Part shown: in pieces, positions 57,858-64,000 of the stretch
Position numbering within the stretch: the first letter of the stretch is position 1
Layout: every line of letters starts with the position of its first letter
Assembly (NCBI RefSeq): GCF_001244735.1
Contig: NZ_LN868937.1
Coordinates: 1,272,945-1,336,944, forward strand
Direction of reading: 5' to 3'
Length of the DNA stretch: 64,000 nucleotides
Source: Bacillus andreraoultii
GTDB taxonomy: Bacteria; Bacillota; Bacilli; Bacillales; Caldibacillaceae
The notes under the pieces: model-generated
The model's input: only the letters and a program-made list of their open reading frames with translations
What the model was told of the DNA's origin: nothing
Databases searched by the model: none
Made by a program: the position numbers and the translations under genes

Positions 57858-58313
57858 ATGACGCGTATTGCGTGGGATCAATATTTTATGGCCCAAAGCT
57901 TTCTATTATCTACAAGGAGTACTTGTACGAGACTCTCAGTTGGGGCCACAATTGTTCGAGATAAACGAATAATCGCTGGGGGATATAATGGATCAATTGC
58001 TGGAGGAGACCATTGTATTGATAAAGGATGTTATGTCATTGATAATCATTGTGTTCGTACAATTCACGCAGAAATGAATGCAATTCTTCAATGTGCAAAA
58101 TTTGGAGTCCCAACAGAGGGAGCGGAAATTTACGTTACCCATTTTCCATGTTTACAATGTACAAAGGCACTTATTCAAGCGGGTATTAAGGTGATTTATT
58201 ATGCAGAGGATTATAAAAATCACCCATATGCTTTGGAAATACTTGAACAAGCGGGAGTGAAAGTTGAGAAGGTTAATTTTGATAAAAATGTTTTCAATGT
58301 ACTTAAAATGTAA
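57858..58313 (+). CDS. comEB: ComEB, dCMP deaminase family protein
   Basis: 151-aa zinc-dependent deaminase: catalytic HAE in RTIHAEMNAILQCAKFG (about residue 74) and PCLQC zinc ligands (about 102). Deaminates dCMP to dUMP; not essential for transformation in B. subtilis, though located in the comE operon. It is about 40 residues shorter than the B. subtilis protein at the C-terminus. ATG 57858 follows AAAGGAG by 8 bases. Confidence 0.95.
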   Translation: MTRIAWDQYFMAQSFLLSTRSTCTRLSVGATIVRDKRIIAGGYNGSIAGGDHCIDKGCYVIDNHCVRTIHAEMNAILQCAKFGVPTEGAEIYVTHFPCLQCTKALIQAGIKVIYYAEDYKNHPYALEILEQAGVKVEKVNFDKNVFNVLKM

Positions 58314-58318
58314 CAGTG

Positions 58319-58352
58319 TGAGGAAGCAGTCCATAAACGATTGCTTCTTCAT
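58319..58352 (+). other. Hairpin between comEB and comEC
   Basis: GAAGCAGTC (58323-58331) / GATTGCTTC (58339-58347), 7-nt loop, one G-U pair, followed by TTCATTCAAT. The weak tail makes it a partial terminator or mRNA-processing site at most; it may lower comEC expression. Confidence 0.5.
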
Positions 58353-58440
58353 TCAATAAAGATATTGAAGAGGTTAGGAGGGAATTACGTTACGGAGTGG
58401 AACCTTAATATATTTTGGTTTAACCGTTGTTTTTGCGTTT

Positions 58441-60693
58441 TTGGCCTACCATCATTTTACTTTAGGACTCGTTGTGATTGTATCATATCTACACCTTCTT
58501 CATTATCGACAGGAAAACAAGATTCTTTTTCTCCTTTTGAGTAGTTGGCTTTTTTGGGTACTTTTTTTTAGTTACCATCATGAAAAGCTTGATAAAATTG
58601 AAAAGGCAGAAGAAAATGTAGAGAAGCTACTCGTAAAATTTGCAGAATATCCAACTTTTGATGGAAATAAGTTAAGTGCCTCTGTCCATACAATAATAGG
58701 AGAGAAGTTAGCACTATCGTATTATATTCAAACAGAAAAAGAGAAAGAGGAATTAATTTCCCGTCTACAACCAAATATGTTTTGCTCTGTTAATGGAACG
58801 ATAAAAACGCCTAATGAGCCAACAAACCCAAATGCTTTTAATTATAGAGAATATTTGTTAACGCAAAAAATATCTTATACACTTTTAGTGGATACAATAA
58901 CGGATTGTAGAGAAGGTAAGCAGTCCTTTTATACTCAATTATTAAAGTATCGTCATAATGGAATCCATTTAATAAATGACATTTTTTCTCCATCTGTCGC
59001 GCCTTTTGTTAATGCTTTATTATTTGGCCATAAAGAAGGAATGGAGCAAGAAGCCATGGAGGCCTATCAGCAATTAGGTCTTTCACATCTTTTAGCCATA
59101 TCTGGACTCCATGTTACAGTAATAAGTGGTTTTTTGTATTTCATTTTATTACGTATTGGTATGACAAGAGAAATGGTTCGATATTGCTTACTTATATTTT
59201 TGCCACTGTATGTAATTATTAGCGGTGCAGCACCGTCTGTTATTCGGGCAGTAGTTATGGCATGGATTATTTTGTTCCTATCAAAATGGAAAACAGCTAT
59301 TGAACCGCTTGATGCGCTAGTCATCTCATTTATTGGTTTTCTACTAATCAATCCATTTATCATCTATCATGTTGGTTTTCAACTTTCGTATACGGTTGCA
59401 ACTGGTTTACTGTTATCAAGCTTTTTACTTGAGAAAACCGTGCATACAATTCATGCGAGTTTTATGATTTCACTAATCTCACAACTAGTTGCTTTACCGA
59501 TATTATTAAACCACTTCTATGAATTTTCACTTCTTAGTGTTTTATTAAATATCATTTATGTCCCAATTTACTCATTAATCGTATTGCCATTATCTTTAAT
59601 TACGTATAGTTTACTGCTTATTTTCCCCCCAATTGCACAAATTGGTGTTTCCATTTTAAATGAATTCCTACAAAAACTAAATCACCTAGCAAAATGGGTT
59701 CATCAATTTGATTTGTTCCATGTTGTATTAGGGAAAACCCCTTTAATCTTAATTCTTATGTTTTACATGACAATTTTTATTGCACTATATCTATTAGAGA
59801 ATTATTGGATAAAAAAATTGAAACTTCTCATGATTATTTTACTTATCCCATTTACCTTACAAATCCTTTTTATCAAATTTTCTCCTGTTGGAGAGGTAGT
59901 TTTTATTGATGTTGGACAAGGAGATAGTATATTAATTCGACTTCCGTTTAATAAAGGAACCTATTTAATCGATACGGGAGGAAGAGTTACCTTTGCTTCT
60001 GAAGATTGGCAAAAAAGAAATTCTAATTTTGACCCAGGAGAACATATTATTGTTCCATTGCTGAAAAGTAAAGGCATCACAAAAATTGATAAACTGATAT
60101 TAACACATGGAGACAGTGACCATATCGGTTCCGTTGATCATATTATGGAACATTTTAAAGTTCATTCATTATTAACTGGAAACACAATTGAAAAAAAGGA
60201 GATGGAGAAAAAGAAAATTGAAATGGCAAGAAGAAAAGGGATTCATGTTATTGAAGTATCATCAGGAATGAATTGGAGAAGTGGAAAAAATACATTTATG
60301 ATTGTCGCACCAGAGAAATCCGCTATTGCTAGTAATGATGCGTCGATTGGAATATATGCAAAAATTGGACAGAAAACATGGTTGTTTACAGGTGATATTG
60401 AAGTGGAAGGAGAAAGAAAAATTGTTCAAAAGTATCCTTCCATAAAAGTGGACATCTTGAAGGTAGGTCATCATGGGAGCAGAACATCAACATCAGAACA
60501 TCTTTTATCAACGATTGAACCAACTATTGCAGTTATTTCTGCAGGGGAAAATAATCGGTATGGCCATCCCCATAGAGAAGTGATTCATTTACTTCATGAA
60601 CATAGGGTAACTGTTTACCGGACAGATCAACACGGAGCAGTAGTATATCAATTTTTATTTGGTAGGGATCGGATGATAACAATAAAAACATAA
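58441..60693 (+). CDS. comEC: ComEC, DNA uptake channel
   Basis: Inner-membrane channel importing single-stranded DNA. 750 residues from TTG 58441: DUF4131/OB region, the ComEC transmembrane core (LLFGHKEGMEQEAMEAYQQLGLSHLLAISGLHVTVISG, SGAAPSVIRA, FQLSYTVATGLLL) and a C-terminal metallo-beta-lactamase domain (DVGQGDSILIRL, THGDSDHIGS, LKVGHHGSRTS, GHPHREV). The first membrane segment would begin earlier: the frame is open and hydrophobic from 58378 (SGTLIYFGLTVVFAFLAYHH) right after TAGGAGGG, but holds no ATG/GTG/TTG before 58441. The true start may be a rare codon (ATT 58384, ACG 58387 or similar). Confidence 0.93.
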   Translation: MAYHHFTLGLVVIVSYLHLLHYRQENKILFLLLSSWLFWVLFFSYHHEKLDKIEKAEENVEKLLVKFAEYPTFDGNKLSASVHTIIGEKLALSYYIQTEKEKEELISRLQPNMFCSVNGTIKTPNEPTNPNAFNYREYLLTQKISYTLLVDTITDCREGKQSFYTQLLKYRHNGIHLINDIFSPSVAPFVNALLFGHKEGMEQEAMEAYQQLGLSHLLAISGLHVTVISGFLYFILLRIGMTREMVRYCLLIFLPLYVIISGAAPSVIRAVVMAWIILFLSKWKTAIEPLDALVISFIGFLLINPFIIYHVGFQLSYTVATGLLLSSFLLEKTVHTIHASFMISLISQLVALPILLNHFYEFSLLSVLLNIIYVPIYSLIVLPLSLITYSLLLIFPPIAQIGVSILNEFLQKLNHLAKWVHQFDLFHVVLGKTPLILILMFYMTIFIALYLLENYWIKKLKLLMIILLIPFTLQILFIKFSPVGEVVFIDVGQGDSILIRLPFNKGTYLIDTGGRVTFASEDWQKRNSNFDPGEHIIVPLLKSKGITKIDKLILTHGDSDHIGSVDHIMEHFKVHSLLTGNTIEKKEMEKKKIEMARRKGIHVIEVSSGMNWRSGKNTFMIVAPEKSAIASNDASIGIYAKIGQKTWLFTGDIEVEGERKIVQKYPSIKVDILKVGHHGSRTSTSEHLLSTIEPTIAVISAGENNRYGHPHREVIHLLHEHRVTVYRTDQHGAVVYQFLFGRDRMITIKT

Positions 60694-60742
60694 AGGATTA
60701 CCGCTTAAGTTTCAATTTGTCGAATGACTGATGGAGGAAAAT

Positions 60743-60772
60743 GAAAAGACTGTCGCAACAGACAGTCTTTTC
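60743..60772. terminator. Bidirectional terminator between comEC and yqzM
   Basis: GAAAAGACTGTC (60743-60754) / GACAGTCTTTTC (60761-60772), perfect 12-bp stem whose ends give a T-rich tail in both directions. Confidence 0.9.
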
Positions 60773-60783
60773 TCCTTAGAAAA

Positions 60784-60918
60784 TTATGAAGCAATCACCT
60801 TAATGACCGTGGCAACGATGAAAATGGTTGCAAAAAAGCCAAACGAAACGACAGCAGCAACAACCGAATCAACGAAATCATTTCTCTTACATTGGACATT
60901 TTGTTCAAATTCGTTCAT
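60784..60918 (-). CDS. yqzM: YqzM family small membrane protein
   Basis: 44-aa protein too short for usual ORF cut-offs: MNEFEQNVQCKRNDFVDSVV, then AAVVSFGFFATIFIVATVIK and VIAS. Nearly colinear with YqzM of B. subtilis, one transmembrane helix (about residues 18-40). ATG at 60916-60918 is preceded by GGAGGGATGTAA on the minus strand. Located between comEC and holA in opposite orientation, as in B. subtilis. Function unknown. Confidence 0.92.
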   Translation of the reverse strand: MNEFEQNVQCKRNDFVDSVVAAVVSFGFFATIFIVATVIKVIAS

Positions 60919-61130
60919 TTACATCCCTCCTCTATGAATTCAGTATACATTTTGTTTTTAAAAAAATCTACATTTTCAGTTACTTATTCATTGACATCAT
61001 TTTACATATTTTATAGAAAGAACGGGCCAATCATAAAACCAAATTCTATCATGCTTTATTTTTACTTGATAAAGACGCTCTTTTTCTTTACGATAATAGA
61101 AGTAAATAGATTAAATAGGGAGTCATACAT

Positions 61131-62141
61131 GTGTTTTTAAAAATATGGAAAGATATTAAACGAGGAAAGTTATCAACGTTATATTTATTATATGGTAACG
61201 AAAGTTTCATTATTAACGAAACACAAAATTTAATTGTTCGTTCTGTATTGTCTGAGGAAACGAAGGAATTTAACCTATCTCGTTATGATATGGAGGAGAC
61301 CCCAATTGAGATTGCGGTAGAGGACTGTCAGACGATTCCTTTTTTTGGTGATAAGAAGATTGTCATAATTGAAAATCCTTACTTCCTTACAGGAGAGAAA
61401 GGAAAAGAAAAAGTTGATCATAATGTGAAAGTGTTTGAAGAGTATGTGATGAATCCAGTTCCTTCAACTATATTAATAATGATTGCTCCTTATGAAAAGC
61501 TAGATGAACGAAGGAAAATGGTTAAACAGTTAATGAAGGACGCCATTGTTTTACATGCAAAATTTACGGAAAAGGAAACGAAAGACTGGATAAAAGAACA
61601 AGTGGAGGAACGAGGTTTAGAAATTACTAAAGATGCGATTGAATTACTCTACCAATTTATAGGTCAAAACTTATTATTACTAAACAACGAAATTGAAAAA
61701 TTAGTTTTATATGGAGAAAAGCAAGTAATTGATGAGGCTACTGTCCATTTACTTGCATCTAAATCATTAGAGAGCAATATTTTTGTATTAGTTGATCAAG
61801 TTGTCCATCGACGACTAGATGAAACGTTAACCATTTACCACGATTTATTAAAACAAAATGAAGAGCCAATAAAGATACTTGCTGTTATCGCTGGACAATT
61901 TCGTTTCATTGCTCAAGTAAAATCATTAATTAGTAAAGGATATGGCGAGCAAAAAATAGCTAGTATCTTAAAGGCTCATCCCTATCGAGTAAAATTAGCA
62001 ATAACTCAAGGAAAAGTATTTGATGAGAAGAAGTTATTGCAAATGATGGACGCGTTAGCCGAACTGGATTACCAGATGAAAACTGGTTATGGAAATAAGG
62101 AAAAATTGTTAGAGTTGTTCTTCTTCCGATATTTGACGTAA
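61131..62141 (+). CDS. holA: DNA polymerase III subunit delta
   Basis: Clamp-loader wrench subunit that opens the beta clamp. 336 residues starting at GTG 61131 (GGGAG upstream). Features: STLYLLYGNESFIINETQNLI, the Walker-A-like degenerate region, CQTIPFFGDKKIVIIENPYFL, SLESNIFVLVDQVVHRR and the C-terminal collar domain LAVIAGQFRFIAQVKSL. Downstream rpsT of other Bacilli is not visible because an IS begins 22 bases after its stop. Confidence 0.95.
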   Translation: MFLKIWKDIKRGKLSTLYLLYGNESFIINETQNLIVRSVLSEETKEFNLSRYDMEETPIEIAVEDCQTIPFFGDKKIVIIENPYFLTGEKGKEKVDHNVKVFEEYVMNPVPSTILIMIAPYEKLDERRKMVKQLMKDAIVLHAKFTEKETKDWIKEQVEERGLEITKDAIELLYQFIGQNLLLLNNEIEKLVLYGEKQVIDEATVHLLASKSLESNIFVLVDQVVHRRLDETLTIYHDLLKQNEEPIKILAVIAGQFRFIAQVKSLISKGYGEQKIASILKAHPYRVKLAITQGKVFDEKKLLQMMDALAELDYQMKTGYGNKEKLLELFFFRYLT

Positions 62142-62177
62142 AAATGTATAGATAAATAAAAAGAGGCTGGGACATAA

Positions 62178-63839
62178 CTAGCCAAAAGTAGTATATAAAA
62201 AGGTTCCAGGCAATAAAAAATTTGCTTGGAACCTTTTTTGTGGGGTTTTTCCATTTCTCGTCACTATTTTACCGCTGATGGCGGTGACTTTTCTCATATT
62301 CACCGCCATCAACGCAAAGGCTAATTCATTTTTCACTTTCTGTTTTCCTCTGACGGAAAAACGAGTGAAACCTAAATTAGCCTTCAGAAAACCGAACGCT
62401 GGTTCTACATCAATTTTACGTTTTCCGTAAATTTCACCAGTTTTCTCGTCTGAAAGCTTCGTACGTACATATTCTTTTTGGGACTCCCACTTTTCATTTA
62501 TGTAGACTTTTCGGTTGTTCCCTTCTTTTGCTTTCGTGCATAAATCGCGGAGTGGACAATCCGAACAGTCCTCACACTCGTACACTTTAAATTCACGGGT
62601 GAATCCGTACCTGTCTGTTCGTTTGGAATGATGGCTAAATCGTACTTTCCGACCATTTGGGCACAGAAAAGTATCTTCGTCCTCATTATATTCCCAATTA
62701 TCTACATGAAAAGCGTTGTCCTTATGCTTCTTTTTCTTCTCCTTTCGATATTGATTGTATGTAATAAGTGGCGTTCGATTTCGATTCTCGATGATATCTT
62801 CATAATTCTGTTCGCTACCATATCCTGCATCCGCGACAATGAATTCCGGAAGCTCGAAAAAGTTTTCTTCAATCGTGTCGAGAAAAGGAATTAAAGTGCG
62901 TGTATCGGTCGGGTTTGGGAAAACATCGTAAGCGAGCACATATTGACCTTCCGTCGCAATTTGGACATTGTAACCAGCTTTCAATTGACCGTTCTTCATG
63001 TAGTCGTCCTTCATGCGCATAAACGTCGCATCTGGGTCCGTCTTTGAGTAACTATTGCGATCACCGAAAATCTCCATATCGTTTTGATACTTTTGTTTGC
63101 GAGTAATGTAATCCATCCATTGCTTCCGAGATTGTATGGGTAATTTGCGTTCGGAACGGAGCTTTTTCCGTTCACTCCCAACTTCAGATACTTCAATCTT
63201 TTTATTATATTCCTCGATTTTCTCGTCTAACTTTTCGACTACTTCTTCCATTTCTTTGACGGAAAGTTCCTCTTCCTTTTCTCGCTCTATTGCTGGGATG
63301 ATCTCCTTCTCTAGCAGCTCATCATACAGTTGATTGGACTTTTCAATTAGCTTATCACTATATCTTTCAATGGACTTCCGCCATACAAAGGTGAACTTAT
63401 TTGCGTTTGCTTCAATTTTTGTACCATCAATAAAAATGGCTTCCTCTTCAATCAATTCCTTTTCCACGAGCTGATTTCGGAACTGGACAAAGCATTCACG
63501 TAGGATGTTTTCAATGAGTGGATTAGAACGGAAGCGATTGATGGTGCGATAGCTAGGTTCATGTCCTTGAGCCAGCCACATCATGCGGATACTATCCTGT
63601 AATAAAGCTTCTATTTTACGGCCGGAAAACACGGATTGCGTATATCCACACAAAATGACTTTCAACATCATACGAGGATGATACGCGGGACGGCCGGTTT
63701 GTCGTATGAAGTCCTCGAAAGCTTCTTCGGGAATACTCTCGACAAGATCATTGATCGCAAAAGCAATATCGTTTTCTTTCAACTTAATTTCTAAATTTAG
63801 CGGTAAAACTACTTGATTCATGTTATAATGTTTAAACAT
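62178..63839 (-). CDS. IS1182 family transposase
   Basis: 553-aa DDE transposase. N-terminal DUF772 domain (RPAYHPRMMLKVILCGYTQSVFSGRKIEALLQDSIRMMWLAQG; PSYRTINRFR), acidic residue region IDGTKIEANANKFTFVW, coiled central segment (residues 165-235), FPNPTDTRTLIPFLDTIEENF / IVADAGYGSEQNYEDI and a Cys-rich block CEDCSDCPLRDLC (about residue 430), ending with DVEPAFGFLKANLGFTRFSVRGKQKVKNELAFALMAVNM. ATG 63837-63839 after GGAGGTG. Its last codons run through the left subterminal hairpin. Confidence 0.95.
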   Translation of the reverse strand: MFKHYNMNQVVLPLNLEIKLKENDIAFAINDLVESIPEEAFEDFIRQTGRPAYHPRMMLKVILCGYTQSVFSGRKIEALLQDSIRMMWLAQGHEPSYRTINRFRSNPLIENILRECFVQFRNQLVEKELIEEEAIFIDGTKIEANANKFTFVWRKSIERYSDKLIEKSNQLYDELLEKEIIPAIEREKEEELSVKEMEEVVEKLDEKIEEYNKKIEVSEVGSERKKLRSERKLPIQSRKQWMDYITRKQKYQNDMEIFGDRNSYSKTDPDATFMRMKDDYMKNGQLKAGYNVQIATEGQYVLAYDVFPNPTDTRTLIPFLDTIEENFFELPEFIVADAGYGSEQNYEDIIENRNRTPLITYNQYRKEKKKKHKDNAFHVDNWEYNEDEDTFLCPNGRKVRFSHHSKRTDRYGFTREFKVYECEDCSDCPLRDLCTKAKEGNNRKVYINEKWESQKEYVRTKLSDEKTGEIYGKRKIDVEPAFGFLKANLGFTRFSVRGKQKVKNELAFALMAVNMRKVTAISGKIVTRNGKTPQKRFQANFLLPGTFLYTTFG

Positions 63840-63903
63840 AAGGGCACCTCCAAAATTATTGTTTCGTCACTTTAATTTTATCAAAAGGTGCCCTTTTTGT
63901 TTA
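63840..63903 (-). promoter_or_regulatory. Transposase promoter and SD-sequestering inverted repeat
   Basis: On the minus strand, TAAACA (63903-63898), 17 bp, TAAAAT (63880-63875) form a promoter. AAGGGCACC (63895-63887) lies in its spacer and is perfectly complementary to GGTGCCCTT (63848-63840), which with the adjoining GGA is the transposase ribosome binding site. Transcripts from this promoter would lack the upstream arm, while read-through RNA from outside would contain both arms and hide the site. This is the familiar logic of IS translational protection. Confidence 0.75.
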
Positions 63904-64000
63904 CTAGAATTGTGACAAAAAAGGCGTTGGGTCTACACTTTTTAGTGTAAGCTCCAACGCCTTAATTTTTATTTTACTGGAGTTTTGTCCCAGTCTCATT

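Larger units (their letters stand above)
62163..63997 (-). mobile_element. IS1182-family insertion sequence
   Basis: About 1.83 kb bounded by imperfect 17-bp inverted repeats: GAGGCTGGGACATAACT (62163-62179) and, in reverse, GAGACTGGGACAAAACT (63997-63981), two mismatches. It encodes one intact transposase on the minus strand. Each subterminal region has a strong hairpin (62198-62240, where GGTTCCAGGCAA pairs with TTGCTTGGAACC; and 63921-63962, AAGGCGTTGG / CCAACGCCTT), which could stop external transcription. The target duplication cannot be judged because only 3 bases follow. Intact reading frame and repeats suggest recent insertion. Confidence 0.9.

Noticed and set aside
60731..60937. Plus-strand 68-codon frame over yqzM
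   Set aside because: The minus strand encodes a clear YqzM with a good ribosome binding site; the plus frame is its shadow.

Overview
The window is an AT-rich chromosomal segment of an endospore-forming Bacillaceae bacterium (Firmicutes, Bacillus-like; genus not resolvable from the sequence). Most gene products read as close homologues of the Bacillus subtilis yrb/yrv/yrr/yqe block, in nearly the same order. Sporulation genes (sigK, sda, spoVB-like), competence genes (comN, comER, comEA-EB-EC), T-box leaders and 6S RNA all fit this group. No tRNA, rRNA, CRISPR array or prophage was seen.

Layout. 1-7.4 kb: the 3' part of adhE (cut by the window edge), then ruvA, ruvB, a DUF2905 gene, queA, tgt and yajC. 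7.4-11.6 kb: accessory membrane genes (yrzE-like, DUF421, spoVB-like, comN) with long intergenic regions, including a striking 20/21-bp periodic array. 11.6-25 kb: secDF, recJ-apt, relA-dtd, a T-box-controlled hisS-aspS operon, 6S RNA and tcdA. 25-32.7 kb: rarA, a YczE-like membrane gene, cymR-iscS-mnmA and recD2. 33-48.5 kb: an AI-2E family transporter, T-box-alaS, ireB-ruvX-yrzB, mltG, trmR-trhP1-trhP2-udk, greA, pbpI, yrrS, mtnN and yrhC. 48.7-51.8 kb: an uninterrupted sigK, divergent pssA/psd, and sda with a cluster of DnaA boxes. 51.8-62.1 kb: yqeG-yqeH-yqeI-nadD-yqeK-rsfS-yqeM, comER facing comEA-EB-EC, yqzM and holA. 62.2-64 kb: a complete IS1182-type insertion sequence that reaches the window end.

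How the genes work together. The window is rich in translation functions: four aminoacyl-tRNA synthetase/editing genes (hisS, aspS, alaS, dtd) and tRNA modification genes for queuosine (queA, tgt), ct6A37 (tcdA), s2U34 (iscS-mnmA) and mo5U34 (trmR-trhP). Genome maintenance is represented by ruvAB, recJ, rarA, recD2, ruvX and holA. Stringent response and purine salvage (relA, apt), cell-wall synthesis (mltG, pbpI), cysteine control (cymR) and DNA uptake (comE locus plus comN) complete it.

Least explained structure: (i) a dispersed intergenic repeat of about 165 bp, at least six copies plus remnants, several flush against Rho-independent terminators and with interleaved internal complementarities; (ii) the eight-unit TTCGGAA array after yajC; (iii) several probable regulatory arrangements: Shine-Dalgarno-sequestering hairpins (pbpI, IS transposase), a leader with its own terminator before trmR, start/stop mini-ORFs before rsfS and sda, a GAC/CAC overlapping T-box specifier, and comEC without a usual start codon next to its ribosome binding site. 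These are sequence observations; functions are inferred.
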